A stretch of DNA of 64,000 bases, from positions 22,296 through 86,295 of the forward strand of contig JABURS010000038.1 in NCBI GenBank assembly GCA_014762505.1, given 5' to 3'. The DNA comes from Chromatiales bacterium. Lineage in GTDB: Bacteria; Pseudomonadota; Gammaproteobacteria; SpSt-1174. Under the pieces are notes generated by a model. It was not told the origin of the DNA and searched no databases. It saw only the letters and a program-made list of their open reading frames with translations. The position numbers and the translations under genes are program-made. Below are positions 17,581 to 26,281 of the stretch, piece by piece (the first letter of the stretch is position 1; every line of letters starts with the position of its first letter).

Positions 17581-18587
17581 TGGTCGCGGACTTCCAGGCA
17601 GCGCAGAACTACACCGACCTTGGCGGCCTGGCCGCGCTCAAGGCCGGTGCGCGCGAGCGCAGCCCGGAGGCCCTGCGCGAAACGGCACGCCAGTTCGAGG
17701 CGCTGTTTCTGCAGATGATGCTGCAGTCCATGCGCGAGGCGGCCGGCAGCATCGGCGGCGAGGACAAGCTGCTCGACAACGACCAGGTGCAGCTCTACCA
17801 GGAGATGTACGACAAGCAGATCGGGCTCAGGCTCGCCCAGGGCGGCGGTATCGGCCTGGCCGACGTGATCTACCGCCAGCTGGGCGGCGAGGCCGCCGGG
17901 GCTGGCAATGCACCGGGCGCGCCGATGGCCGACGCCCGGGCCGTACCGGCGCGCACGGCCATGCCGGGCTTCGCCCAGCGCCTGGCCGTGCTCGGCGCCG
18001 GGCAGCCGGCCGCGGCCACGCCGTCGGCCGCCCCGGTGTCCCCGGCGGTCACGGCCGACTGGCAGCCGCAGGATGCGCAGCAGTTCGTGGCCGACGTCTG
18101 GCCACATGCGCAGCGTGCGGCCCAGGCCCTGGGCGTGGCACCCGAGGTGCTGGTGGCCCAGGCGGCACTGGAATCCGGCTGGGGCCGGCACCAGATCCGC
18201 CATGCCGATGGTGCGGCCAGCTTCAACCTGTTCGGTATCAAGGCCGACGGTCGCTGGGCTGGCGAACGGGTGGGCGTCTCCACCCTGGAATACGTTGACG
18301 GCGTGGCCGAGCGTCAGCGTGCCGAGTTCCGCAGCTACGGCAGCCTGGGAGAGGCCTTCGACGACTATGCCCGCTTCATCCAGGACAACCCGCGCTACGG
18401 CGAGGCCCTGAGCCGCGCCACCGATGCCCGCGGCTACGTGGAGGGGCTGGCCCGCGCCGGCTATGCCACCGATCCGCGCTATGCCGAGAAGATCCTCGGC
18501 ATCCTCGAGCGCCCCGAGTTCGCCGCCCGCGTGGCGGCCGTGACGGATACCCCGCTCAAGTCTGCGGGCCAGCCGCCGCTAACCTGA
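17580..18587 (+). CDS. flgJ: FlgJ, rod scaffold and peptidoglycan hydrolase
   Basis: A 335-residue fusion. The N-terminal ~100 residues are the rod-binding domain (RETARQFEALFLQMMLQSMREA). An Ala/Pro-rich linker follows, then from about residue 155 a glucosaminidase-type domain whose catalytic Glu is in AQAALESGWGRHQI (DYARFIQDNPRYGEAL, ARAGYATDPRYAEKIL downstream). It opens the cell wall for rod passage. The GTG start overlaps the flgI stop by one base. Confidence 0.96.
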   Translation: MVADFQAAQNYTDLGGLAALKAGARERSPEALRETARQFEALFLQMMLQSMREAAGSIGGEDKLLDNDQVQLYQEMYDKQIGLRLAQGGGIGLADVIYRQLGGEAAGAGNAPGAPMADARAVPARTAMPGFAQRLAVLGAGQPAAATPSAAPVSPAVTADWQPQDAQQFVADVWPHAQRAAQALGVAPEVLVAQAALESGWGRHQIRHADGAASFNLFGIKADGRWAGERVGVSTLEYVDGVAERQRAEFRSYGSLGEAFDDYARFIQDNPRYGEALSRATDARGYVEGLARAGYATDPRYAEKILGILERPEFAARVAAVTDTPLKSAGQPPLT

Positions 18588-18654
18588 TCCAGTGAGGGTT
18601 TACGCATGCGATCGCAACCCATGATGACAGGCATCCGGCAGGAGGAGGACAGCC

Positions 18655-20556
18655 ATGGCTGACCTCTTCGGCATCGGCACGTCTGCGCTCAGCGCCTTCC
18701 AGCGCGCGCTGGCCACCACCGGCCACAACATCAGCAACGTCAACACCGACAGCTACAGCCGGCAGCGCGTGGAGCTGATCAACCGGCCGGGCAATGCCGC
18801 CGGCAACGGCTTCATCGGCACGGGCGTGGATTCCAGCACCGTGCGCCGCATGTTCGACCAGTTCGTGCAGCAGAACCTGGTACAGGGACATTCGGCCTAC
18901 GAACAGCAGCAGATGCTTTACAGCATGGCCAGCCAGGTCGACAGCCTGCTGGCCGATCCGGATACCGGCCTGTCCACCGGGCTGCAGAACTTCTTCGGCA
19001 CCCTGCACGAACTCGCCGACGATCCGACCTCCACGGCCGCGCGCCAGCTCGTGCTCACCGAGGGCGAGACGCTCGCCAACCGCTTCAACTACCTCTACGA
19101 CCAGCTGGAGCAGTTGCGCAGCCGCGCCAACAATCAGATCCGCACCACGGTGGACGAGATCAACGGCATTGCCGCGTCCATCGCCGACGTGAACCGCACC
19201 ATCGGCGATGCCTATGCCGCCGGTGGCGGTCAGCCGCCGAACGACCTGCTGGACAAGCGCGACGCACTGGTCACGCAGCTCGCCAAACTGGTTTCGGTGC
19301 AGACCTTCGAGCAGGACAACGGCGCGCTCAATGTCTTCATCGGCAACGGCCAGGCCCTGGTGGTCAATGCCGAGGCGCGCCAGCTCGGCGCCGGCCCGCT
19401 CGGCCCGGACATCAACCAGCTCGACATCGGCGTGGCCTCCGGCGGCGCCACCATCGACATCACCGACTTCATCAGCGGCGGCCGCCTGGGTGGCCTGCTC
19501 GAGTACCGCGACAGCGTGCTCGACCCGACCGAGAATGCCATCGGCCGCGTGGCCATCGGCCTGGCCAGCGTGTTCAACGAGCAGCACCAGAAGGGCATGG
19601 ACCTGGACGGCGACCTCGGCCAGGCCTTCTTCACCGTTCCCACTGCCACCGTGCTGCCGGATACCGGTAATGGCTCGACGCTGAACGTGACCATCGCCGA
19701 CGTCAGCCGGCTGACCACGGATGACTACGAGCTGCGTTTCGATGGCGCCAACTGGAACCTCACGCGCCAGAGCGACGGCCAGCCCGTGGCCATGACCGGC
19801 ACCGGCACGGCCGCCGATCCGTTCCTGGTCGACGGCCTGGCGATGGAGGTGGGCGGTGCACCCGCCGCGGGGGATGTGTACGTCATCCGCCCGACCCGTG
19901 CCGGCGCCCGCCAGCTCGACACCCTGCTGACCAACGTGCGAGACATCGCCGCCGCCTACCCGGTGCAGGGGCAGGCCGACATCGGCAATACCGGCAGCGC
20001 CACGATCGATGGCTTCGAGATCCTGGACGCCACGGACCCGAACCTGCGCACCGCCGTCACGCTGACCTATGACGCGGGCACCGGTGAATTCTCGGATGGC
20101 ACCAACACCTATCCCTATACCAGCGGCGGCAACATCGACATCAACGGCTGGCGGGTGAGAATCACCGGCACGCCGCAGGACGGCGACGTCTTTAGCTTCA
20201 CCGACAACACCGGCGGGGTGGGCGACAACCGCAACGCCCTGGCCCTGGTGGCGCTGCAGAACACCAACACCCTGGGGGCCAATGCCACCGGAACGCCCTC
20301 GGCCTCCTTCGGCGAGGCCTATAACGAACTGGTGAGTGACGTCGGCACCCGGACGCGCAGCGCCGAGATCGCCAGCAACGCCCAGAAGGGCCTGCTGGAC
20401 CAGGCCCAGTCACGGCGCGAGGCCGTCTCGGGCGTGAACCTCGACGAGGAGGCCGCCAACCTGCTGCGTTTCCAGCAGGCCTACCAGGCGGCCGCACAGA
20501 TCATCAGCATCGCCAATCAGAACTTCCAGACGCTCATCACTGCGGTAGGTCGATAG
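18655..20556 (+). CDS. flgK: FlgK, hook-filament junction protein 1
   Basis: A 633-residue hook-associated protein. The N-terminus DLFGIGTSALSAFQRALATTGHNISNVNTDSYSRQRVEL and the C-terminus SGVNLDEEAANLLRFQQAYQAAAQIISIANQNFQTLI are diagnostic. The middle contains the variable exposed domains. Preceded by GGAGGAGGACAGCC. The 67-bp gap after flgJ has no clear promoter, so it may be read from flgB; FlgN is its export chaperone. Confidence 0.97.
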   Translation: MADLFGIGTSALSAFQRALATTGHNISNVNTDSYSRQRVELINRPGNAAGNGFIGTGVDSSTVRRMFDQFVQQNLVQGHSAYEQQQMLYSMASQVDSLLADPDTGLSTGLQNFFGTLHELADDPTSTAARQLVLTEGETLANRFNYLYDQLEQLRSRANNQIRTTVDEINGIAASIADVNRTIGDAYAAGGGQPPNDLLDKRDALVTQLAKLVSVQTFEQDNGALNVFIGNGQALVVNAEARQLGAGPLGPDINQLDIGVASGGATIDITDFISGGRLGGLLEYRDSVLDPTENAIGRVAIGLASVFNEQHQKGMDLDGDLGQAFFTVPTATVLPDTGNGSTLNVTIADVSRLTTDDYELRFDGANWNLTRQSDGQPVAMTGTGTAADPFLVDGLAMEVGGAPAAGDVYVIRPTRAGARQLDTLLTNVRDIAAAYPVQGQADIGNTGSATIDGFEILDATDPNLRTAVTLTYDAGTGEFSDGTNTYPYTSGGNIDINGWRVRITGTPQDGDVFSFTDNTGGVGDNRNALALVALQNTNTLGANATGTPSASFGEAYNELVSDVGTRTRSAEIASNAQKGLLDQAQSRREAVSGVNLDEEAANLLRFQQAYQAAAQIISIANQNFQTLITAVGR

Positions 20557-20558
20557 CC

Positions 20559-21770
20559 ATGCGCGTATCCACCAATGAAATCTTCCGTCTGGCCACCAAT
20601 GGCGTCCTCGACCAGCAGGGCGCGATCACCCAGACGCAGCAGCAGCTCTCCAGCGGCAAGCGCATCGTGCAGCCCTCGGATGACCCCACCGGCGCCACCC
20701 AGGCGCTGGAACTGCGCACCGCGATTGCCACCACCCAGCAGTACGAGCGCAATGCCGAACTGGTGCGCTCGCGCCTGGCCCAGGAGGAGAACACCCTGAC
20801 CTCCGCGGTGGGCAACCTGCAGCGGGTACGCGAACTCATCGTGCAGGCCAACAACGACTCGCAGACCAGCGAGTCGCGCAAGTCGCTCGCCTCCGAGGTA
20901 CGCCAGGCGCTGGACGCCATGCTCGAGCTGGCCAATACCCGCGATGCCAATGGCGAATACATCTTCGCCGGCTTCAGGTCCCAGACCGAGCCCTTCGCAC
21001 TCGATGGCGCCGGCGGGGCGAACTACTACGGCGACGACGGCCAGCGCATGCTGCAGGTGAGCGCGGTGCGCCAGATCCCCATCAGCGATTCCGGCACGCG
21101 CGTGTTCCGCGACATCCAGAACGGCAACGGCGTCTTCCGCACGCAGGACGACCCGGCCAACGCCGGTACCGGCATCATCAGCGGGGGCTCGTTGACCGAC
21201 CCCGGCACCTATGTGCCGGACGACTACACCATCAGCTTTACCGAGACACCGACGGGGCTCGAATACAGCATCACCGGTGTGGTCAGCGGGGCCGTGGTCA
21301 GCAATGTGCCGTTCGTCGAAGGCGCCGATCTCGGCATCCCGGGCATCCAGCTCAGCATCGAGGGCACGCCCGCCGACGGCGACAGCTTCAGCGTCACGCC
21401 CAGCCAGCGCCAGGACATCTTCACCACCTACCAGACCCTGATCGCCGACCTGGAGACCACGCGCGGGAACAGCGCCGATCTGGCCGAGTTCCACAACGCC
21501 ATGAACCGCGCGCTGGGCGACATCGACCAGGCCCTGGGCAACCTCATCGACGTGCGTTCCACCATCGGCTCGCGCCTCAACGCCGTCGACGCCCAGACCG
21601 ACATCAACGAAAACCAGATCCTCAGCCTGCAGAAGACCCTCTCCGGCGTCGAAGACCTCGACTACGCCGAGGCCATCAGCCGCTTCCAGCAGCAGCTCGT
21701 CACCCTGCAGGCCGCCCAGCAGTCCTTCGTGAAGATCCAGGGGCTGTCGCTGTTCAATTTCATCCGTTAA
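20559..21770 (+). CDS. flgL: FlgL, hook-filament junction protein 3
   Basis: A 403-residue protein of the flagellin superfamily. The N-terminal RVSTNEIFRLATNGVLDQQGAITQTQQQLSSGKRIVQPSDDPTGA and the C-terminal coiled coil (GSRLNAVDAQTDINENQILSLQKTLSGVEDLDYAEAISRFQQQ) are typical. It sits between FlgK and the filament. It is the last gene of the flgB-L run and is followed by 1.2 kb of repeats. Confidence 0.97.
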   Translation: MRVSTNEIFRLATNGVLDQQGAITQTQQQLSSGKRIVQPSDDPTGATQALELRTAIATTQQYERNAELVRSRLAQEENTLTSAVGNLQRVRELIVQANNDSQTSESRKSLASEVRQALDAMLELANTRDANGEYIFAGFRSQTEPFALDGAGGANYYGDDGQRMLQVSAVRQIPISDSGTRVFRDIQNGNGVFRTQDDPANAGTGIISGGSLTDPGTYVPDDYTISFTETPTGLEYSITGVVSGAVVSNVPFVEGADLGIPGIQLSIEGTPADGDSFSVTPSQRQDIFTTYQTLIADLETTRGNSADLAEFHNAMNRALGDIDQALGNLIDVRSTIGSRLNAVDAQTDINENQILSLQKTLSGVEDLDYAEAISRFQQQLVTLQAAQQSFVKIQGLSLFNFIR

Positions 21771-21786
21771 CCCGGAAAAGTCTCTG

Positions 21787-22541
21787 CGCCACAGAGGACA
21801 CAGAGGCCACAGAGAAAAACGGAGGTTCGTAGGAGCGCTGCAAGGCGCGATGCCCATGCATGACAACGTGCCACCCTTGTCGCGGCTCGCACCGCTCCTA
21901 CGCGAACGAGTGCAGCGGTTCATAGGGCGGCCCGCGGCCGCCGTGCCGGTGGTTAGGGGAAGACCCATGCGCCACAGAGGCCACAGAGAAAAACGGTGGT
22001 TCGTAGGAGCGCTGCAAGGCGCGATCAAGGATGGCAAACAAGCCAGGCATGGGCATCGCGGCTTTCGCCGCTCCTACGCGAACGAGCGCAGCGGTCCATA
22101 GGGCGGCCCACGGCCGCCGTGCCGGTGGCAGGCAGGACTGTCCAATGCGCCACAGAGGCCACAGAGGCCACAGAGGAAAACGGTGGTTCGTAGGAGCGCT
22201 GCAAGGCGCGATCAAGGATGGCAGACAAGCCAAGCATGGGCATCGCGGCTTTCGCCGCTCCTACGCGAACGAGCGCAGCGGTCCATAGGGCGGCCCACGG
22301 CCGCCGTGCCGGTGGCAGGCAGGACTGTCCAATGCGCCACAGAGGCCACAGAGGCCACAGAGGAAAACGGTGGTTCGTAGGAGCGCTGCAAGGCGCGATC
22401 AAGGATGGCAGACAAGCCAAGCATGGGCATCGCGGCTTTCGCCGCTCCTACGCGAACGAGTGTAGCGGTTCATAGGGCGGCCCACGGCCGCCGTGCCGGT
22501 GGCAGGCAGGAAGGTCCAATGCGCCACAGAGGACACAGAGC
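21787..22541. repeat. Tandem array, four copies of a 178-187-bp unit
   Basis: Units begin at 21787, 21969, 22147 and 22334, with a fifth partial start at 22521, giving periods of 182, 178, 187 and 187 bp. Each unit has 2-3 copies of a 9-bp ACAGAGGCC microrepeat, then GTAGGAGCGCTGCAAGGCGCGATC, an inverted partner (CGCGGCTTTCGCCGCTCCTACG) and a CATAGGGCGGCCCACGGCCGCC palindrome. Units 22147 and 22334 differ at only about five positions. Unit 21969 is shorter by exactly nine bases, one microrepeat. Confidence 0.92.
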
Positions 22542-22550
22542 AGGCCCGGC

Positions 22551-22690
22551 ACCGTAGGAGCCGAGCCCCCTCGGCGATAACACCCATGCCGGCTGCATCC
22601 CCCATCGGCCAGGGGGCTGGCCTCCTACATTTCCATGCCAAACACCGGCATTGTGGGAGCCGAGCCCCCTCGGCGATAACGTCTTCCCGA
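22551..22690. repeat. GGAGCCGAGCCCCCTCGGCG long-hairpin element, two copies
   Basis: 22551-22629 runs from GTAGGAGCCGAGCCCCCTCGGCGAT to ATCGGCCAGGGGGCTGGCCTCCTAC, imperfect inverted arms of ~25 bp. A half copy (GGGAGCCGAGCCCCCTCGGCGATAACG) follows at 22652-22682. The same element in the other orientation is at 27869-27942 and 28783-28854. It resembles REP/BIME-type intergenic elements; no REP-associated transposase is in the window. Confidence 0.75.
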
Positions 22691-22833
22691 TCTCCTCTGT
22701 GTACTCTGTGCCCTCTGTGGCTGAATCAAGCCTTCCCCGGGCCGGCGGGCATGGCCCGCCCTATGAAGGAAATTCACGGATAATCAACAACCTGCGATTT
22801 ATCCGCCCCGCGAAAATTTTTTCAACAAACCCC

Positions 22834-22860
22834 TAAAGATCCCCCAAACCCCGCCGATAA
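22834..22860 (+). promoter_or_regulatory. Sigma28 (FliA) promoter of fliC
   Basis: TAAAGATC (22834-22841), 11-bp spacer, GCCGATAA (22853-22860), a perfect -10. It lies 90 bp before the flagellin ATG, leaving an untranslated leader of about 80 nt. Confidence 0.93.
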
Positions 22861-22949
22861 ACTCCTCGAAGGCGGTAGAAACCTGCCGCCAGGCATGAAC
22901 GGTTCACCGTCTTTGTTTGGCGGTAGGAAACTTTACGAGGAGTACCATC

Positions 22950-24308
22950 ATGGCACAGGTCATCAACACCAATATTCTCTCGCTGACCGCTCAGCGTAAT
23001 CTGAACAACTCGCAGGGCGCCCTGGCGACCTCGCTGGAACGTCTGTCCTCCGGTCTGCGCATCAACAGCGCGAAGGACGACGCCGCCGGCCTCGCCATTG
23101 CCGAGCGTTTCACCACCCAGATCCGTGGCCTGAACCAGGCCATTCGTAACGCCAACGACGGCATCTCCTTCGCCCAGACGGGTGAGGGCGCACTGTCCAC
23201 CATCGGTGGCAACCTGCAGCGTATCCGTGAACTGGCGGTGCAGTCGATCAACGACACCAACTCGTCCTCGGATCGTCAGGCACTGAACAACGAAGTCAGC
23301 CAGCTCATCGCTGATGTTAACCGTGTGGCCAACTCCACCCAGTTCAACGGGCAGAATGTGCTCGATGGTTCGCTGAGCAACCTGACCTTCCAGGTCGGTG
23401 CCAATCAGAACCAGACTATTCAGGTTGATGGTGTGGATGCACGCGGTTCTCAGTTGGGTGCGCGTATCTCGACGAGTGGTTCATTTACGAGTACCGCTAT
23501 TGCTGCTGCAACCAATGATTTTTCTCTGAACGGGATCACCATTGATCTTTCTTCCGCGACCACTACGAATGATGTCGTCAATGCCGTAAATGCCGTTCAG
23601 GCGGATACCGGTGTCCAGGCATTGAAGGCTACCTCAGTTGATACTGGTGAGCTTGCAGTTACTACAACTGGTGTTGTTTCTATAAATAGTGTTCAGGTCA
23701 ACGTAGATAGTCTTGATATAACTGCAACGGTTGATGCAATTAACGCAGTTACCAACCAGACTGGTGTTACTGCGAGAGCAGAAGGCGCTGGTATCGCTCT
23801 CAGCAATAACGATGGCAGTGATATTGTCATCGACAACACAGGTACTGGTCAGTTGGGTGGTGTAGCCACAAGTGAAACTTATCAGGCCGGTGTCGTCCTG
23901 GCCGGTGCGGTAGCAGATGGTGCGTTTACTGCAGCCAACGGTGGTCTCACTGATGTTGCAGGGACCCTCTTTGGTGCGGCTACGCAGACCGATAACACCC
24001 TGAACCAGGTGGATGTTCTCACGGGTACCAATGCCAACGATGCACTGCTGACCCTGGACTTCGCCCTGCAGCAGGTCACCGGCCTGCGTGCCGAGCTGGG
24101 TGCGGTGCAGATCCGCTTCGAGTCCACCATCGCCAACCTGTCGGTTGCTTCGGAGAACCTGTCCGCTGCCCGCAGCCGTATCCAGGATGCGGACTTCGCG
24201 GCCGAGACGGCGGAGCTGACCCGTGCGCAGATCGTCCAGCAGGCGGGCATCTCGGTGCTGTCGCAGGCCAATGCCCAGCCGCAGAACGTGCTGGCCCTGC
24301 TGCAGTAA
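22950..24308 (+). CDS. fliC: FliC, flagellin
   Basis: The filament subunit, 452 residues. The conserved N-terminal D0/D1 (QVINTNILSLTAQRNLNNSQ, ERLSSGLRINSAKDDAAGLA) and C-terminal D1/D0 (IQDADFAAETAELTRAQIVQQAG, ANAQPQNVLALLQ) are intact; they pack into the filament core and are TLR5-type regions in other flagellins. The central ~195 residues are variable and strikingly AT-rich. ATG 22950 has GAGGAG upstream; the frame upstream to 22917 lies in the leader. Single flagellin gene in this window. Confidence 0.98.
   Translation: MAQVINTNILSLTAQRNLNNSQGALATSLERLSSGLRINSAKDDAAGLAIAERFTTQIRGLNQAIRNANDGISFAQTGEGALSTIGGNLQRIRELAVQSINDTNSSSDRQALNNEVSQLIADVNRVANSTQFNGQNVLDGSLSNLTFQVGANQNQTIQVDGVDARGSQLGARISTSGSFTSTAIAAATNDFSLNGITIDLSSATTTNDVVNAVNAVQADTGVQALKATSVDTGELAVTTTGVVSINSVQVNVDSLDITATVDAINAVTNQTGVTARAEGAGIALSNNDGSDIVIDNTGTGQLGGVATSETYQAGVVLAGAVADGAFTAANGGLTDVAGTLFGAATQTDNTLNQVDVLTGTNANDALLTLDFALQQVTGLRAELGAVQIRFESTIANLSVASENLSAARSRIQDADFAAETAELTRAQIVQQAGISVLSQANAQPQNVLALLQ
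23405..23990 (+). other. AT-rich variable centre of fliC
   Basis: Within the flagellin frame, GC falls abruptly (about 38-40 % across 23641-23760 by direct count) and codons shift to A/T-ending ones, then return to high GC at about 23990. It encodes the surface-exposed variable domain, rich in Thr, Val, Ala, Asn and Asp. The boundaries coincide with the ends of the conserved D1 regions, consistent with replacement by recombination. Confidence 0.8.
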
Positions 24309-24363
24309 CGGCGGATCTAACCTGGTAGGTTAGTGATGTAAGCTGCGAGACAGCGGAGCGGAA

Positions 24364-24387
24364 CGATCCCGGGGCAACCCGGGATCG
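24364..24387 (+). terminator. Strong hairpin with GCAA loop between fliC and flaG
   Basis: CGATCCCGGG-GCAA-CCCGGGATCG, a perfect 10-bp stem closed by a GNRA tetraloop, 56 bp after the fliC stop. A smaller hairpin, CTAACC-TGGTA-GGTTAG, precedes it at 24317-24333. No U-tract follows, so it may stabilise the abundant flagellin mRNA or attenuate transcription rather than terminate it fully. Confidence 0.5.
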
Positions 24388-24419
24388 CCTCGCGCCGGGT
24401 CTCACCAGAGGTGAGCATC

Positions 24420-24809
24420 ATGAAGGAAGTCATCACACAGCAGATTACCGTTGGCATGACGGGTTCGACTGCCTCGCAGGCCTCGGGCAACCGCCCGGCG
24501 GCACGCGAGGTTTCGTCGTTGCCCGGCACGCAGGCAACGGGCGGCAATCCGTCGCCGCGCGAGGGGCAAGGCGTTTCCGCCGAGCAGGTCTCGCAGGCGG
24601 TGAGCGATCTCAACGACTATGTTCAGTCGGTGGGGCGCGACCTCCAGTTTCAGGTCGACGAGGACAGTGGCCGGAGCATCATCCGGGTGCTGGATTCGCA
24701 GACCCAGGAGGTGATTCGCCAGATTCCGTCGGAAGAGGCGCTGGCCCTGGCCCGCACCCTCAGCCAGACGGAATCGCTCAGCAGCATGGGCTTCAAGGTC
24801 GAGGCCTGA
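24420..24809 (+). CDS. flaG: FlaG family protein
   Basis: A 129-residue protein. The C-terminal ~70 residues match FlaG (VSQAVSDLNDYVQSVGRDLQFQVDEDSGRSIIRVLDSQTQEVIRQIPSEEALALAR); the N-terminal half is a low-complexity linker. FlaG proteins are linked to filament length control, by unclear mechanism. ATG 24420 is chosen since AGAGGTGA lies 5 nt upstream. Located directly after fliC, as in Pseudomonas and Vibrio. Confidence 0.92.
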   Translation: MKEVITQQITVGMTGSTASQASGNRPAAREVSSLPGTQATGGNPSPREGQGVSAEQVSQAVSDLNDYVQSVGRDLQFQVDEDSGRSIIRVLDSQTQEVIRQIPSEEALALARTLSQTESLSSMGFKVEA

Positions 24810-24824
24810 GTCTGGCCAGATATT

Positions 24825-24840
24825 TGGCATGAAGCCTGCA
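24825..24840 (+). promoter_or_regulatory. Sigma54-like promoter before fliD
   Basis: TGGCATG-AAGC-CTGCA (24825-24840) keeps GG and GC at the right 10-bp spacing but differs from consensus at two positions. It is 38 bp before the fliD ATG. In Pseudomonas and Vibrio fliD is often RpoN-dependent. Confidence 0.45.
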
Positions 24841-24877
24841 AAGGCAAACCAGTCATTCACATGGGTTGCATAAGGTT

Positions 24878-26221
24878 ATGGCGGGAATTGCATCACTGGG
24901 CGTAGGTTCCGGGCTGGATCTCAACTCGCTGGTACAGGGGTTGCTGGCCGCGGAGCGTGACCCGGTCGTGAACCGGCTGGATCGCCAGGAAGCGAAGCTG
25001 CAGGCGCAGCTTTCCGCCTACGGTAGCCTGAGGAGCGGCCTGTCCGGTCTTCAGGATGCCCTTACAGCGCTGGGCGAGGTGGGTACGGGCCGTACCGCCT
25101 CGTCGAGCAACACCCAGGCCCTGTCGGTGAAGGCGGATGACACCGCGCCGACCGGGACCTACAGCGTGCAGATCACCGAGCTGGCCGAGGCCGCCTCGCT
25201 GGCCAGTGGCGGCTTTGCCGATCCGGCCGATGTGGCCGGGGCCGGCAGCCTGACGCTGGATTTCGGTGACGGGCGTTCGGAAACGCTCGATTTCACCGAC
25301 GCCAACACCTCCTTCGAATCCATCCGCGACGCGATCAACGACGCGGACATCGGCGTGAACGCGGTGATCGTGAACGACGGCAGCAGCTACCGGCTGATGC
25401 TGACCTCCACCGAGACCGGGCTGGACAACGCCGTCAGTGCCTCGGTGTCGGGCTTTACCGATGCCGGCATGACCGGCGGCTTTACCGTGGCCACCGCGGC
25501 AAAGGATGCCCAGCTCTCCGTCAACGGCCTGGCCGTGACCAGCGCCACCAACACCGTTTCCGACGTGATCCCGGGCGTGACCCTCACGCTCAAGGACAAG
25601 ACCGACGGCACTGCGGCCGCGGTGACCGTGAGCCTCAACAAGGGCGCGGTGAGTTCGGCGGTGGACAAGTTCGTGAAGGCCTACAACGAACTCTCCGATC
25701 AGCTGGGCAAGCTCACGAACTACAATGCAGATACCGGCCAGGCGGCCATCCTGGTGGGCGACAGCACGGCACGCGGCCTGCAGTCGCGGCTCTCCGGTGC
25801 CCTGATCGGCCGGGTGGAGTCCACTAGCCAGGCCTTCGACAACCTGGTGGAGCTGGGTATCACCACCGGCGCCGACGGCAAGCTGAAGTTCGATTCCACG
25901 GCGCTGGGCACGGCGCTGGACGAGGACTTTGCCGGCGTGGTGGACCTGGTCAACAACTTCGCCACCGGGCTCGAGGAGCAGGTGGGTTCCTACCTGGGTG
26001 ACGAAGGCCTGCTGAACGCCCGCACCGACGGTATCCAGGCGCGCATCGACGACATCGGCGAGCAGCGCGTGCAGCTGGATTACCGCCTGCAGCAGATCGA
26101 GGCGCGCTACGTGAAGCAGTTCACCGCGCTGGACACCCTGGTCGCACAGCTCAACCAGACCAGCACCTATCTCACCTCGCAGCTGGCCAATATTCCGGTA
26201 CCGGGGCAGAGCAGGAAGTAA
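24878..26221 (+). CDS. fliD: FliD, filament cap protein
   Basis: A 447-residue filament cap (HAP2). The N-terminus ASLGVGSGLDLNSLVQGLLAAERDPVVNRLDRQEAKLQAQLSAYGSL is the family hallmark, and the C-terminus (IQARIDDIGEQRVQLDYRLQQIEARYVKQFTALDTLVAQLNQTSTYLTSQL) is the coiled-coil leg. It forms the cap under which FliC polymerises; FliT is the usual chaperone. ATG 24878 is preferred over a TTG at 24866. High-GC codon use throughout, unlike the flagellin centre. Confidence 0.97.
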   Translation: MAGIASLGVGSGLDLNSLVQGLLAAERDPVVNRLDRQEAKLQAQLSAYGSLRSGLSGLQDALTALGEVGTGRTASSSNTQALSVKADDTAPTGTYSVQITELAEAASLASGGFADPADVAGAGSLTLDFGDGRSETLDFTDANTSFESIRDAINDADIGVNAVIVNDGSSYRLMLTSTETGLDNAVSASVSGFTDAGMTGGFTVATAAKDAQLSVNGLAVTSATNTVSDVIPGVTLTLKDKTDGTAAAVTVSLNKGAVSSAVDKFVKAYNELSDQLGKLTNYNADTGQAAILVGDSTARGLQSRLSGALIGRVESTSQAFDNLVELGITTGADGKLKFDSTALGTALDEDFAGVVDLVNNFATGLEEQVGSYLGDEGLLNARTDGIQARIDDIGEQRVQLDYRLQQIEARYVKQFTALDTLVAQLNQTSTYLTSQLANIPVPGQSRK

Positions 26222-26281
26222 CGCTAATCCGCCCTCCGTTCAACGGGTGGCGGTTCTGACAGAACGGCGAGAGGACGCAAC

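Larger units (their letters stand above)
21771..22949. other. 1.18-kb non-coding spacer between flgL and fliC
   Basis: No credible gene is present; short frames here simply read through the repeat units. From left to right it holds about four tandem copies of a ~187-bp unit (21787-22541), two copies of a GGAGCCGAGCCCCCTCGGCG palindromic element (22551-22690), a CTCTGTG tract (22697-22725), a GGCGGGCATGGCCCGCC palindrome (22739-22764) and, from about 22780, the AT-richer fliC leader with its sigma28 promoter. Confidence 0.8.

Noticed and set aside
21787..22541. CRISPR array
   Set aside because: Units are ~187 bp with no short direct repeat/unique spacer alternation and no cas genes.
22570..22685. 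GGCGATAA in the long-hairpin repeats as sigma28 -10 boxes
   Set aside because: No TAAAG-like -35 lies 11 bp upstream and the sequence is fixed by the palindrome.
21850..22783. Several short frames, near-identical to each other, in the flgL-fliC spacer
   Set aside because: They repeat only because the DNA units repeat; they consist of translated palindromes and microrepeats and have no start signals.
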